Positions 34,850 to 46,762 of a stretch of 64,000 nt of DNA are shown here, in pieces. Position numbers and translations under genes: made by a program. Source of the stretch: Limnoperna fortunei (lineage: Eukaryota > Mollusca > Bivalvia > Mytilida > Modiolidae); NCBI GenBank assembly GCA_944474755.1, contig OX104117.1, positions 74,500,926-74,564,925 on the forward strand, written 5' to 3'. Numbering within the stretch: the first letter of the stretch is position 1; each line of letters opens with the position of its first letter. A model generated the notes under the pieces. That model was not told where the DNA came from, did not search any database, and saw nothing but the letters and a program-made list of their open reading frames with translations.

Positions 34850-37255
34850 GTATTTTTGTCATGCTTTGCGCACCGTAAAATTTGTAGATGTCGTTATCGG
34901 TAAAACTTTACAAATATTACTGTAGACAAAAGAAATCTACGAAATACAAAATATTTGTCATAAATTCAATAATAGTATATAAATAAATCGGTTTTATAAA
35001 CGATTACATTGATTTTAATAGAAATTACGACATTTACGGTAAATACTCGATAACTTCCGGAATAAACTCGAGATGTCGTCTGACAGGAATTTTGATACGA
35101 TTATAACCCTTTTAGTCTTATTCGCCGTAATTAGACATGAGACAGTGTTTTAGTCTGAAAAGCAGGAAAAATATATATCATAAGCGCTGGGCTGTTACAG
35201 GAAAGTCGCTTTGTTACAAAAGATTCATATGCCAACTTATCACAGTCACGCGTGCACCTGTCCACCTGTCCCACTGTGCTAAAAAAGAAGTAGTTAATGC
35301 CAAAGGAAATAACTTAACCATAGCTTTAGATGAATAGAGAGATGGACGCAAGGTTGTTGAATTGGTTGTAGTTGCCGACGGACGATCAGCCTGCAAGGAT
35401 GTGGACTTCTTTCCCAGCAAAACTGTGTAAATGTATAGACAGTTTAGCTTCTACTTTGAAAATACTTTTTGTGTAAACAGCAAATGCCAACATGTAATCA
35501 TCTTACCAACAGAGAAAAATTATGGTGATGGCCATGTCTGAGGTAAAAATTGAAATACATATTGATGCACTATCTATAACATAAAATTTTGCTAAACATC
35601 TCCATGATCAGATGGTGAAAGTGGAATTTTCATACAAGAATACAAGTTTATTGGCAATTATTGGCCCTCGAGGGGCAAATACAGCACAACTTGTATGATT
35701 ATTACAGTACATAAATAACAGAGATAATAAAATTCAAGGCAAACAAATATTCATCATATTAAATGAGAAAATTGGCGCATCCAAGCTATTAATGAACCTT
35801 ACTATACTAAATGCCAACCCCCCTTGGGAAAATAAGTTTGCTTGCATTTTTTCATTATTCTATATTTTACCTTTTTATTACGAAAATTCAGTAGAAAAAA
35901 TGTAGATACGATAACCTGTCCATGTTTTATAATATGCCTCTGGTATTAAGTTGTTACAAATCGTCCTTGACTTTTGCTACGGGAAGTTTACATAGTAAGT
36001 CAGCCATTTTTTGTTTCTAAAGGGACATTACGATGTTTACATATGTTCGTCTGCTTTCGTGACGTTCAATGGTATTCGGACAAACCGCGAGATTTTCCCC
36101 GCCTTAATTGCAGACGACATCACCCGAAGGATTTCGAGTAGACAACAAGCAATTGTTCCTAAAGTACACTTCCGTTCGAATTGAGGTCAAATTTTAGTAT
36201 GGAAAATCGCCATTTCAAAATTTAAAAACTGCCATATTTCAAAACGCTGAATATCTCGAGGAAATAATTATTGATTTCAAAAAGTAGTATTCTTGATCTA
36301 CAAAAGGAGCATAAGCTGAACCATACGCGGTAAGCCGTTTTCATTTTTCACGCAAAATTCCCTCTCCACAATACGTCAACACTTAGTATAGTACATGTAT
36401 ATAAAACATACATGTAGCTTTAGTTATGTTACATTCCTGCAGAAAGCAACTCAACTGGTCAACAATTTCAAAATTTTCACAACTAAAACACCAGAAAGGT
36501 TTTTAAAGTTAATGTTAAACTTTATTTTTTACAATATTAATAAGTAAATTTCTATTGTTATCAAATTGATGACACTGAGAAATAATGAACTTCGTCTTCA
36601 ACCCTTTTTAGGTCACATTTATCACATACATGTACTAGTATTCTAAGATCTAATGGGGTCATAGGTTAATAAATTGAATTTGTAATAAAATTTCCACAAA
36701 CTTAATTTTTGAAAAACTGAACTATTTTCAAAATTCCATTTGCCAATCTGACCTTAAGCAAAATGTTGGTCTGATCATGATCATATTGCTAGAATCTTTT
36801 TCTTTTTGGTGGCACTAAAAATATGAATTGTTTAATTCTCAATTTTTTTGTAACCAACTTTTCGATCAGGGTTAATTTTTTTTTAGGTACTTGCCTTTTG
36901 TATTTGGGAATGTGTTGACCACTTTGTTTTAATGTGTGTCTTGCAAAGAGGAAGGTTTGGCACATACTAGTAAAACCTAGTTTAACCCACCAGTTCTATT
37001 GAAATTTCATTGTTATATTGTTTCTCATTTCATATGTAATATTGATACTAATATAATGTTCTTTATATTTTCAGTCATGATCAGAAAACTTCAAGTTGTG
37101 AAGCGAGAGGGTAACTGTTATAAAAACGCATAGAATTGACAGAACTACATGTGAATGATAAATTATATATAGCTGAAATACCTGCACCAAAATGACCTAT
37201 TATTGAGCCACCAATACCATCCATCGATAATGTAATCAACACTGATATATATAAG
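34850..37255. other. Interior of TTAA element, no gene recognised
   Basis: Short open frames (35137-35337 plus, 35214-35420 minus) have no recognisable motif. Otherwise AT-rich. Confidence 0.45.
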
Positions 37256-37480
37256 GGGCATAACTCAAGCTTTTTTGTAGTGTATTTTGTGAAAATGCTG
37301 AGTGAAAAGGAGCATAACTCGTACTAAATTTGTCAGAGTAGAAATCCTTGTAATGTGACAACATATTGAGTAACTACCAAACAAGTTTATTGAATTCCGT
37401 TTCATAGTAGTTTGTAATACGTTTTCCTGCAAACTTAGTGATAAACAGACAGACAGACAAGAAAAAACTATCAGTCAATG
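37256..37480 (+). repeat. AAGGGGCATAACTC-type molluscan repeat
   Basis: AAGGGGCATAACTCAAGC at 37254 and AAGGAGCATAACTCGTAC at 37308, then ACAGACAGACAGACAAG at 37446. This is the typical outline of a dispersed molluscan repeat with a (GACA)n end. Confidence 0.5.
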
Positions 37481-37844
37481 AGTCATAATATATCTGTGGA
37501 TATTTAGATTATAATATGTGGACAATAACATGGCTATTTGTTGTTATTTTTGAACAAATGAAAACTACAAAATATATGCAGTACAAGTTTTTTTATGCCA
37601 CAATCACGAATGTAAAAGGAGCATATAGTATAACTTTTGTATAAAATATAGTGGTCTTAGTTATTATTTTATGGGTCTTGTGTCGTCATTGTTAAATATT
37701 TAGTTTCCGTGGGATATATTGTACTTTATATAATAGCGATGAAGGACCAAAATGGTTTTTCAGTGTTATTACTTGAGGAATAGTTGACTGAGTTTTAGGA
37801 AATTCAAATATAATGTGCATTTAATTGTAGATTGTTTTTTTTTT

Positions 37845-37960
37845 GTTTAATGGTGTTAAATGCCACTTTCATCAATTTTTCAAACCCGCAACCTCTGTGT
37901 TGACAGACCATGTGATCAAAGGTAGAGGAACTACCTTAACCACTAGACCATGGCGAACCA
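37845..37960 (-). mobile_element. SINE family A with internal deletion, clear tRNA head
   Basis: The minus strand reads TGGTTCGCCATGGTCTAG then TGGTTAAGG (A box), GGTTGCGGGTTTGAAA (B box), and then directly the 3' tail GAAAGTGGCATTTAACACC. The body between is deleted. The tRNA-like half is better preserved here than at 7058. Confidence 0.7.
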
Positions 37961-38168
37961 GTCCCAACTATTGCTAAGAGGAAGTCCACTTTTTGTAAGT
38001 GTATCCAATATAAATTTTTTATCGCTATTTTGCAGTATTTGCCTTTGATCTTTGTGTGCGATATTATTCCCTCGATCTACTAACGTGAGATGGGCCCATC
38101 TCAGCTCGCTGTCAAGACGTCGTTAAGTAAACACTGTGACATCACAATGTTACAAAACAGCGATAAAC

Positions 38169-38287
38169 AGATTATTTACGTTTTATGAAACTCGATGCAT
38201 TTTCTCGTCATCTCATCTCAGGGCTGTTGCCCTTCCATGAGATATGGACGAAAAAACGCATCTCGTTTCAAAAAACGTAAATAATCT
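38169..38287. repeat. Long imperfect hairpin, 41-bp arms
   Basis: Arms 38169-38209 and 38247-38287 match at all but about four positions (AGATTATTTACGTTTT, GAAAC, GATGC, TTTTCTCGTC). The loop itself contains ATCTCAT/ATGAGAT and AGGGC/GCCCT pairs, so the whole 119 bp can extrude as one cruciform. Probably a palindromic MITE. Confidence 0.85.
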
Positions 38288-38686
38288 AAAAGTATCCACC
38301 ATGTCCCCCTAACATACAGAGTTCAACATATTGTGGTCATATTGTGCTCTGCTAAATATTGAGAAGATGTCATTAGATGGATTATAAAAAAAACGGTTAA
38401 TTGATAGGCAAAAACAGCTCTGCCTTCTTGTAAAATTGCATTAGAATCTGAACATGGATATAAAAATTATGATACTTCCCGTACCTGAAATGTCTTTTTT
38501 ATTAGGTATTTGTCTTTATTTGACCCTTTAGCACTTGACATGCCCTACATGCTAATTAGGCTATAGAAAGTCTTGAGGTTTAGCAAACACACATTATATG
38601 ATATATTTTAGCTAGTTTACTTCAATAAATACATTTACAGATATTTTAAGATCAACACTTGAAATAATTTGGAAAAATATTAAAAA

Positions 38687-39135
38687 TGGATCATTTTTCC
38701 CGTACTTTTTCAATAAAATAACTGTTTTCTGGACTTGTCGAAAAATTTAGCACACAAACCTACATTTTTTTCTTCATGTATACAAACATAAAGGTAATAT
38801 AAATATTTTATTAAAATTTTGGGACCTTATATTTATGAGAAAGGGTTGAATTTAAAAAAAAATTAATGGGTGATACATTTTCCTGTACTTTTTCAATAAA
38901 ATAACAGTTTTCTGGACCTGTTGAAAAAGTTATTACACGAACATACATTTTTTTCTTCATGTATACAAACATAAAGGTAATATAAATATTTTGTTAAAAT
39001 TTTGGGACTTTGTATTTATAAGAAAGGGTTAAATTTAGAAAAAAAACATCCATGGGTGATACATTTTCCCGTACTTTTTTCAGTATTTTATATAACTGGT
39101 CAAATTTGAAGTTGAGATGTACAATATTATATTTT
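38687..39135 (+). repeat. ~184-bp tandem repeat, 2.4 copies
   Basis: GTACTTTTTCAATAAAATAA recurs with GTAC at 38702 and 38885, and as GTACTTTTTTCAG at 39071. The long shared block TTCTTCATGTATACAAACAT with AAAGGTAATATAAATATTTT lies in the first two units. A weaker relative may start near 38481. Confidence 0.85.
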
Positions 39136-39639
39136 TCTTTATGAAAATGCAAACTATATATGTTATCTAATTTTTATTATTGAGATTTAATTAAAATACC
39201 AACTGAACAAGATTTTTTTATTGCATTTATGGTATGATGCTCATCTCCAGATTTTGTGATCATTGATGATTACACATGTAAGAAATCTGACCCTACAGAA
39301 AAAACAAGCACACGAACGTATGATTTTTTTTGTATATTTTTGAATATATATGTATACTACATACAAAAATGCTAGAAAGGGAGCATCCTATTTATTATGA
39401 GTAATACCAGCGAACATCCTTAATCATAAAATTACTACCTGTACCAAGAAATCAATATTTTGACCCTTTTTGGAATATCTGAATTGAAGCTCTTAATACA
39501 TCTTCAACAGATTAATTGAGTGTTTGCTTAATGTTCAGCGATCAGTATGTAAATAACAAACAATAAATAAGTGAGAAAAAATTGGTATAAAAGAACAAAA
39601 TTTTAATTGCTATTAGAAAAGTATATCCATGTTACGACG

Positions 39640-39750
39640 TTTACTACTCTTTTACTGGACTTTGACGATTACCTTAAGTAACACGACGAGTGCCACATGG
39701 GGAGTAAGAACGTTACCCTTCCGGAGTACATGACAAGGAAGCGTTTATTG
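39640..39750 (+). repeat. Fragment of a mussel 3'-tail family
   Basis: AACACGACGAGTGCCACATG and TTACCCTTCCGGAGTAC parallel the AACTCAACGGGTGTC...CTCGTCCGGAGCACC order in the Penelope-like 3' tail (22095-22155). It is a related but distinct dispersed tail. A short frame beginning at 39629 resembles a signal peptide only by chance. Confidence 0.45.
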
Positions 39751-39884
39751 CTGACTGTCATTTGTTATTTCTTTAGTTTTTTAAAGAAACACTTTCATTT
39801 TGATTTACGTTTTTGTAATATATGTTATTTCAGTTAATGACTCTACTTTTAACGATAGTAACCTTTTCATTATAGAACTATGTC

Positions 39885-40210
39885 AGCCTGGAAGACTTGT
39901 TGATGGATGTCATGCAGAGACGAAGATTACAGTGAACGAAATGAACCAGTCGGTGTTTGGAGAGTGTCACGCTCCTTGCACGATAACGAAACCTTTTGTT
40001 GACTTCGAAAAAGATTAGGTTTATTGTAGCCGCTGCAAAAGGCTAGATTCTCCGCCCCTACCCAATACTTTTCCAGTAGCAGTTTAAAGTGTGTTCCCTA
40101 CGACAAATCCCACCCCTTTTCTGTTGACCAATTGTTTAGTGACTTGTTTTCGTATTGAATATAGCTAAAATGCTTCTCGCTGGACATAAAGCAAACAATC
40201 AGGCAATCAT
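39885..40210 (+). mobile_element. Family B copy
   Basis: GGAGAGTGTCACGCTCCTTG, TTGTAGCCGCTGCAAAAGGC, TACCCAATACTTTTCCAGTA, TGAATATAGCTAAAATGCTT and CTCGCTGGACATAAAGCAAA. An open frame crossing the 5' junction (39800-40018) runs into the repeat and is not a gene. Confidence 0.8.
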
Positions 40211-40754
40211 TTAAAATATCAATCGAGATATACAATATATGGTATCAATGTACTGATCCATAACACTATGGATATGGACATTGTATGAGCACAAGATGTC
40301 CAGCATAAAAAACAAATGGTTAAACGGGATTGGTCAATAATGATTGTTTAAGTACATACATTTTTTTAATTGCAATCTTTTATATAAATTTCTTAATAAA
40401 GGCGTTTTAAATGAATTTGGAGAAAGAAATATTTTTCAACAAGTAAAGTTATAACTTGGAAATTAAGAAAAAAACTTTCGGTTTTTGACACTAAATTTTC
40501 TGTAAGAAAAGCAATGCGATGCGAACCTATATTCTTTAATATTGCCGTTATTTAACATTAAAATAGTCTTTTTTTACAATAAAAACGAAGAATATCTTTG
40601 AAATAATTAAGGAAATAAAATACGACGTTAAGAGTAACCTTGAATAAATGACCTTGACCACTGACCTTTTGATCTTTGCATAAATTACGCAATACTTTCC
40701 GATTGTATCTAATAACTATACTATCCCTATTGCAACAAGAAATCTTCAGTTACA

Positions 40755-42255
40755 AACGAATAATGCAAACACCTTTGATCAATGACTTTAAAGCTACATC
40801 TCCTGACGGCTCTTGCCACAATTCCCCATTTATATACATTCCTTCACTTCACCTGATAACTGGAGATCTAAATATTGTTGACAATGATAGCATCAGTATT
40901 AATTTGTCCAAATAACGAAATACCGAGAACTTTAATTCATTTACTGCAATTACAACTTTAAATTATAGGTAGATCAATAACGAAACCAAGAAGAACATGA
41001 AGTTGATCCCGTTTTTGAGAATGTAAAAGCCTTAAGGTCATAGATTCAAAGAAGAAGCACTCTGTTTAAGAAGGTTTTTGGATACTAAATCATCATCAGT
41101 CTTCGGAAATCTTAATGCTTATTAAACTTCACTACCAATATGTTGTTGTGCAAGCAAATAAGCCCCTAATATATTTTTTATCTGTAAAAACATTACATAG
41201 AGTGTTTAGTACATAAATGAGGCGCGGAGAGTTCATTTGGCAATCCCGCTTACGCATTCACTACGCTTTCAAAAGGGAATATTCATGAAAATCGCGAATC
41301 GGTGTTTGCATCCTGTGGTCTTCATATCAAATTCGAAGATTGTGATCTCCACTTCTTGTATTGAATACCAAAACTTCACAAAAATCCGAACAAACAGCGT
41401 TTCATTGCAGGTTTGTCTAAACTACCACCAAACATTCTGATCTTTATTTTAACATCAATTAAAAACGGGTACCTCAAAAATGCAGTGACACTTATACTCC
41501 AGGAGTGCCATAAATGAAATGTGGATTCTAAAATTTATTAGGAGATGATAGACATCTTAAGGTTTCGGAGCCCTTCTCTAATTTAACTTTATTACAAGCT
41601 TTTTTGAAACTCTACAAAGCCACCACTCATATACAGCCTTAAAGATCTTATTAAACACTGCGTTTTAAGAGAAAAGGAATTTGACTATATAAACACATGG
41701 GAAGTAGCCATGAAAGATCTGACTTCGTCGTCGATGAATCTAAATCAAATAATAAATAAACTGAAGACGAAATATGTGAACTGTTTGAGTTTCTGATCGA
41801 CAACAAATTTGACATGTTTTTCAACAGACTGTTAGTATTCCAATGCTTACTAATTTTACTACACTCCTTGACGACCTGTTTTTGTACTCTTATGTGCTTA
41901 AGTTCCTAGAAGGCCTGCCAAAGAAAAAAGAAAAGACGCAACCCAGACCGTAAAGTTCATAATCCGTATACATTTATGATGTTTTGTCTCAGAACAATGC
42001 TAAATTCGGTGACTATTTTCGTTCAATCTATCGAAACCAACTTCAAATTAAGGACACTACCAACTCACTTAGGTCGACCTCTTACTTAGACCTACGTCAA
42101 GAAAGATTCGGTAAATCTACAAATAAGACTATGACTTCAACTTTCGCATTGTCAATTTCCATTCATCGGTAGCAACATTCCAGCAGCTCCGGCTAATGTT
42201 GTGTAGTACAGTTCACAACTTGTACGTTATGCTAGATCCTGCGATTCGTATTCCG
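40755..42255 (+). pseudogene. Penelope-like RT, second copy, heavily decayed
   Basis: It carries the N-terminal region missing from the 20765 copy: SPDGSCHNSPFIYIPSLH and LITGDLNIVDN at 40790-40905. Decayed finger and palm pieces follow: the GNP.YTF and IPKLHK region in shifted frames at 41228-41420, a damaged motif B at 41819-41870, NNAKFGDYFRSIY at 41990-42030, and SSNIPAAPA-like sequence at 42165-42200. It ends near GTACGTTATGCTAGATCCTG (42224-42243). The catalytic YxDD region is broken by a frameshift. Many indels make it clearly older than copy one. The 3' tail is lost. Confidence 0.7.
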
Positions 42256-42259
42256 AAAA

Positions 42260-43825
42260 TGGAAAGCCTTAATGAGATGTTAAGTGGAACATGCAAACAG
42301 ATTTTAGTAACCCAATGGAACATTATACTGCTATGCGAAAAAATAAATTATTCAACATCTTTTAAAATGTGTATAGTCTTTGGAGTGTCGAATGAAATCG
42401 ACATTTACTAATGTCTATACGTGAATTGCGTATTCTGAATCCACGTTGCTATGTAAAGAATGGTGAAAAACTGTAATTAGCAACAATTAAGTGATGTAAG
42501 TCCTTATCTCTGCAGTAAATTTTATATATCCTAAACGTGTCTTCAAAATATCTCTTAAATGAGGCTTTACTGTATTTTCCTTATGTATATACATTAATTG
42601 ATACAAATGATTTGCACTCTTGTGCATGTATAGCCGAATACTTTCTGTTGAGAATTCTCCATAACCTCTGTAGCAATACAAAATGTGAAAAAGACAATTA
42701 AATCATAGCGTTACAAACAAAGCTTGTAATTTCTACTTGGTTCATTACAATAAACTATTTCTATATATCTGTATTCATCCAACAAATTAAATTAGTTCGC
42801 ACACCGTCGATAAAATGACCGACCATAAATAAAGTATCCTGCAATCAGATGTAATTATAAGATATGAAACCCTCCGTCCTTGCGTGACATTTCAAAACAT
42901 CAAATATCACATAAAGAAGTTTAGTAAATTGAATGTATTATTCGGAATAGTGTTCGTGACTGGCATCTTCAAGCCCTGTTTTGAACTTTATTGCTTAATA
43001 TTAGATTCTAGAACACTTCGAGAATTCCTAATATGATTAGTTAGTATCGCAAAATGCATTTTAATGTCTTACTTGACGAGGAATTTAGCTCTTTTTTAGT
43101 TTTGATAAAGAGCATTTGCCACAAAACATCAGACATTTTCAATTAAGAAAATATTTATTATTTTAAAGCAATTTAAGATATTTACAGAGCTCAATTTGTT
43201 ATAGCCATCATCAAACTTATCATTAATAAAATGAAGGAAAGTTAATTAGAAAGATTATTAGATTTAAATAAATGCAGAAAAATACCACGTACAATAATAA
43301 CATGATTTGAATTGAAAAATAACATGGAGGCATTAAAACAATGAGCAATAAAATTAAAATACAATAATTAATTATTGATTGATAATCAATTTCACGTCAA
43401 GCAAGCAACATTTCAGTGACATTCAGGATCAGTCCACGTTGACATTAAAGGGGAAATAGTACGTCACTCAGTGGACATTAATTGACATGGAAAAAGCAAA
43501 TGGGATAATAGATCTATGGTAAGACAATTCCTGTTGACAACCGTCTACATACACAACATTTGTAATGCGCTGGGTATTGTATACATATCAGACGAAAGTA
43601 ATCATTGATTAGTTCATCGAGCAGTATTTAAGTATATTCGACGAAAACAAGGAAGATAATAAATGAAATATATTATCAGGTAACAATACTAATTAACCCA
43701 CGATATGTCATGATACATACTTTATTGAAGAAGGAGAGACATATTTTTTTAAAAGAATCCAATCATATGGTATAATAAACTAGCGTGTAGCCAATTAATA
43801 AAATCAATGGTGAAGATTATTGCGA
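42260..43825. other. No gene recognised
   Basis: AT-rich. Nothing assignable. Confidence 0.55.
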
Positions 43826-43975
43826 TAGAGATTGATTAATTGAATGTTTACTATACGTTCATCGCGGAGTATTTCAGCTCTATTCAGGACAAGAAGAGTA
43901 AACAAACAATAAATAAATTCGTTAAAAATGGATCTAAGGGGAAACAAGTGTGGACTGTGAGCACACTCACAAAGG

Positions 43976-44305
43976 GATACCCCCCGCTTCGCTTCAAGTC
44001 CAATTATCTCCCCTGAATAATATCCGACAGCGACGAAAATTCTTCATGCACATCTACATATGATGTACTTCCTTCATGTAACGTTTCATTAAAATCTGTC
44101 AAACGGTTTAGGAGGAGTTGCGCTTACGAGGTCCCGCACTGAATGCTATATTTTTAAAGTCTAAGTCCAATTATCTCCCCTGAATAATATCCGACAGCGA
44201 CGAAAATTCTTCATGCACATCTACATATGATGTACTTCCTTCTTGTAAAGTTTCATCAAAATCTGTCAAGCGGTTTAGGAGGAGAAGCGCTTACAAGGGA
44301 TGTGG

Positions 44306-44337
<32 letters not shown>

Positions 44338-44381
44338 GGTGATTCCTATATACCCCCCAAACTAGTTTGCCGGGGGTATAA
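43976..44381. mobile_element. Small non-autonomous element with ATACCCCC/GGGGGTAT ends
   Basis: It starts GATACCCCCCGC (43976) and ends GCCGGGGGTATA (44380). A ~122-bp unit is tandemly duplicated inside (43999 and 44166), with TCCAATTATCTCCCCTGAAT, ATATCCGACAGCGACG and GGTTTAGGAGGAG. A (GACA)n run and a CCCCCC-AAACTAGTTTGC-CGGGGG hairpin close the right end. It has no coding capacity. It is inserted in a family B copy. Confidence 0.7.
44308..44337 (+). repeat. GACA microsatellite
   Basis: GGACAGACAGACAGACAGAC run inside the small element at 43976-44381. Confidence 0.9.
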
Positions 44382-44654
44382 TAAACATTGAATGCCACTG
44401 GGAAAATATAAAATATGGCACGCTCCAAATACATTACCCACTACGGACCGCTGTAACCTGACAACTCCACCAACGAGAACATCCCCATTCTCCACCTGGG
44501 ATCATAGTAAAATCTTAATCTCTGAAATCTGATAACATACATCAATCTGTATGATTATGCTCCACGGCTAACTCTGTTGCCTTTAATTTCATCTCCTTTT
44601 TACACTTGGGCGTCCTAATTGTTGTGTCGAATTTAAACAATTGCATTTTTGTAT

Positions 44655-44760
44655 CTGACTGGGCAATACTGGAAGTGTTCCTATTGCTCTACCCACAGAG
44701 CTACCAAACGCGTCCCCATGTGGAGGATAGGGAAATCAGGTATTAATACGGGTAAAATAG
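44655..44760 (+). mobile_element. Family B 5' fragment with antisense tRNA-like box
   Basis: GCAATACTGGAAGTGTTCC, GAGCTACCAAACGCGTCCCC and ATTAATACGGG follow the family B 5' end. The reverse complement of 44686-44703 reads TAGCTCTGTGGGTAGAGC, close to a tRNA A box but antisense to the CAAT tail of the family. Confidence 0.6.
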
Positions 44761-46567
44761 ATACGACAAACTAATTGTACAATACGATGATTTACGATGA
44801 AGTAATTATGAATGTTAAAAAAACAAAATATAACGAAAATGGCCCAAAACCCACCATCCTCCCCCACAAAAAAGGCCACCAACAACAAAACACCAAAAAC
44901 ACAGGTCAACGATAAGAAACGCCATGAAACATTCTTTCTAGGTATTAGCTGACTATCAATACATCATGGTAATCAACTGTAGGGAAAACAAATCCTTGTG
45001 TTTATAACCTTGCTAAGTTAGTGCATATTAGCATATTTACTTTTCGTATTTGTAACGTTCAGCAATTATTGTAAAATAAATATTCGAATATCTTCTTTAG
45101 GTTTTGCATTTCTGTTAAAAAATAAGTTTTCGTACAATATTGTTTTGGGATAAACTAATTCAAACAGAACGAAAAGGTTACGAAACTGCAATTATTAGTA
45201 AAAGAGCACAACTCTATAGTTGCCATTGATTATTGTAACATCTTTATACATATGAAACTGTGTTGGCTGTTTCGAGATAGAAAAGAAACAAATTGCCCTC
45301 ATTATTTATTTTTATCAGCCCAGTTTTATCGGATTTTACAAAGATGTTCAACGATGTGGTTGCGTTTGTGCAACTCGTTCCGTTTCTGAGGGTGTTATTT
45401 TAAAGAGCCGCCATAAATTATTATTAAAAATCCAACATGTAACAGGCAAGTAAAAAAAATCGATATTCATGGCGGAAAATGTGCAGTGTTTGTGTTTTCA
45501 AATCTAAAATTGTGATTGGATGTAATTGGCGCATAGCGTTTATGTGGCAAAGTTATCATCAAATTCGTTACATTTTAATTTGTGTTCTGTTGATATTTGA
45601 CGGCCATCTACAGAGTGTTTTTAGACGAATAGAGTAGAATAGAAATCCAATGGGGACTCGTTTTATATGTTTTTGTATATAAGAAAATAAATACAACAAT
45701 TCTTTTTGAAAATCTGTATTGGCTGCTTTTATGCAAGTATATATTTAAATGACTTTCACCACAAGACGTAGTATGAAACATAGATTAATGTTCTACGCTA
45801 CTTGTTAATTAGATGAGGTAAGGAGTTCTTGAGAATCTAATGGATTTTTGTGTGCTGTCTTATTCGTACAATGTATACGTAATGTATATTTGTATATCAG
45901 ATAGATTATCGTTATTTTAACAATGTCAGGTTGTATATATTTTGCAATAAAACATACGCGAAACCACGTCTTTCGAATTTCACTCCTCCAATTCATATAT
46001 ATATTTTATATGTATGAATGGCTAAAACAAAGCACATAAGAAGAATATCAACGTAACATCTAGACGCCTATAAACAAGGAACCCAGTGCCGGACACTAAA
46101 CAAGACAGCTGAGACGAATAAAAGCTTAAATCGAAGACAAGTTTTAGCTTTCCTAAAAAACTAGCCGTCTCTTAGCCTTATTTTTCTTTGTTGACAAAAA
46201 TACGTACTGTTTTTAATGTTCAAAGGCAATATGTATTGTTATCATTAACATCACTTCATTATAAGTACACAATGTTTAGATAGCCAAAATATAGGTCTTA
46301 GGCAGCAAATGCACTGGGCTAAGCATCTTAAGATGCACCATACGTGGTAAGATAGTTGATGCGAACCTTTACAGTAAGCAGGAAATGAATTAAATGTTTT
46401 CTCCTAGTAACTGGAGTCATTTGTATATAAAGTAGAGATCAGAGGAAGTATCCAGGAATGCATTGGGGTTAGTTCCTAGATGCATCATATTCACCAATTT
46501 AGTTGATGCAGATCTGTGCGCGAAAATGTCACGCTTCAGAAATTTCCGGCAATTTCCGTAATTCTCC
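44761..46567. other. No gene recognised
   Basis: AT-rich. GATGCACCATACGTGG (46331) and GATGCATCATATTCACC (46479), each followed by a TTGATGC word, suggest a faded ~150-bp duplication. Nothing coding. Confidence 0.5.
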
Positions 46568-46762
46568 GTTTAAGTTTTATGATACACATTTTATGATAAA
46601 CATACACAAATCAATGCCACTTTCCTTTTAAAACAGTTTGATTCCCATTATCTTGCATATTGTTTCAGTTTAAGTTTTTTGACACACATTTTCTTAAAAA
46701 CATACACGGATCAATGCCACTTTCCTTTTAAAACAGTTTGATTCCCATTATCATGCATACTT
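46568..46762 (+). repeat. 100-bp tandem duplication
   Basis: GTTTAAGTTTTATGATACAC at 46568 and GTTTAAGTTTTTTGACACAC at 46668 begin two units. They share ATCAATGCCACTTTCCTTTT and AAAACAGTTTGATTCCCATT with only a few substitutions. Confidence 0.9.

Larger units (their letters stand above)
34831..39423. mobile_element. Candidate 4.6-kb TTAA-bounded element with 14-bp TIRs
   Basis: TTAA at 34831-34834 is followed by GGATGTTCGCTGGT (34835-34848). At the other end ACCAGCGAACATCC (39406-39419) is followed by TTAA (39420-39423). The 14-bp inverted repeats are perfect and both are flanked by TTAA, as piggyBac-type insertion would leave. No transposase is visible inside. The interior is AT-rich with a SINE, a hairpin and a tandem array. 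It is either a large non-autonomous element loaded with later insertions or two members of one MITE family whose outer ends happen to face each other. The similarity stops right after the 14 bp, which favours neither. Confidence 0.5.
43828..44525 (-). mobile_element. Family B copy interrupted by a small element
   Basis: The tail and 3' part are at 43828-43955 (ATTGATTAATTGAATG, CGTTCATCGCGGAGTATTTC, TTCAGGACAAGAAGAGTAAA). The middle and head resume at 44385-44520 (TTGAATGCCACTGGGAAAAT, ACCCACTACGGACCG, ACCAACGAGAACATCCCC). The gap is filled by 43976-44381. Confidence 0.75.

Noticed and set aside
37881..37956. Possible functional tRNA gene on the minus strand
   Set aside because: A and B boxes are present, but the B box is degraded, the acceptor stem does not close, and a SINE tail follows directly.
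39629..39733. Signal-peptide-like start MLRRLLLFYWTLTITLS
   Set aside because: It overlaps a dispersed mussel-type tail repeat and ends after about 34 codons.
39800..40018. 72-codon frame with cysteines (VFGECHAPCTI) resembling a small secreted protein
   Set aside because: Its 3' half is family B repeat sequence, and the same VFG.CHAPCT reading appears in other B copies such as 47141.
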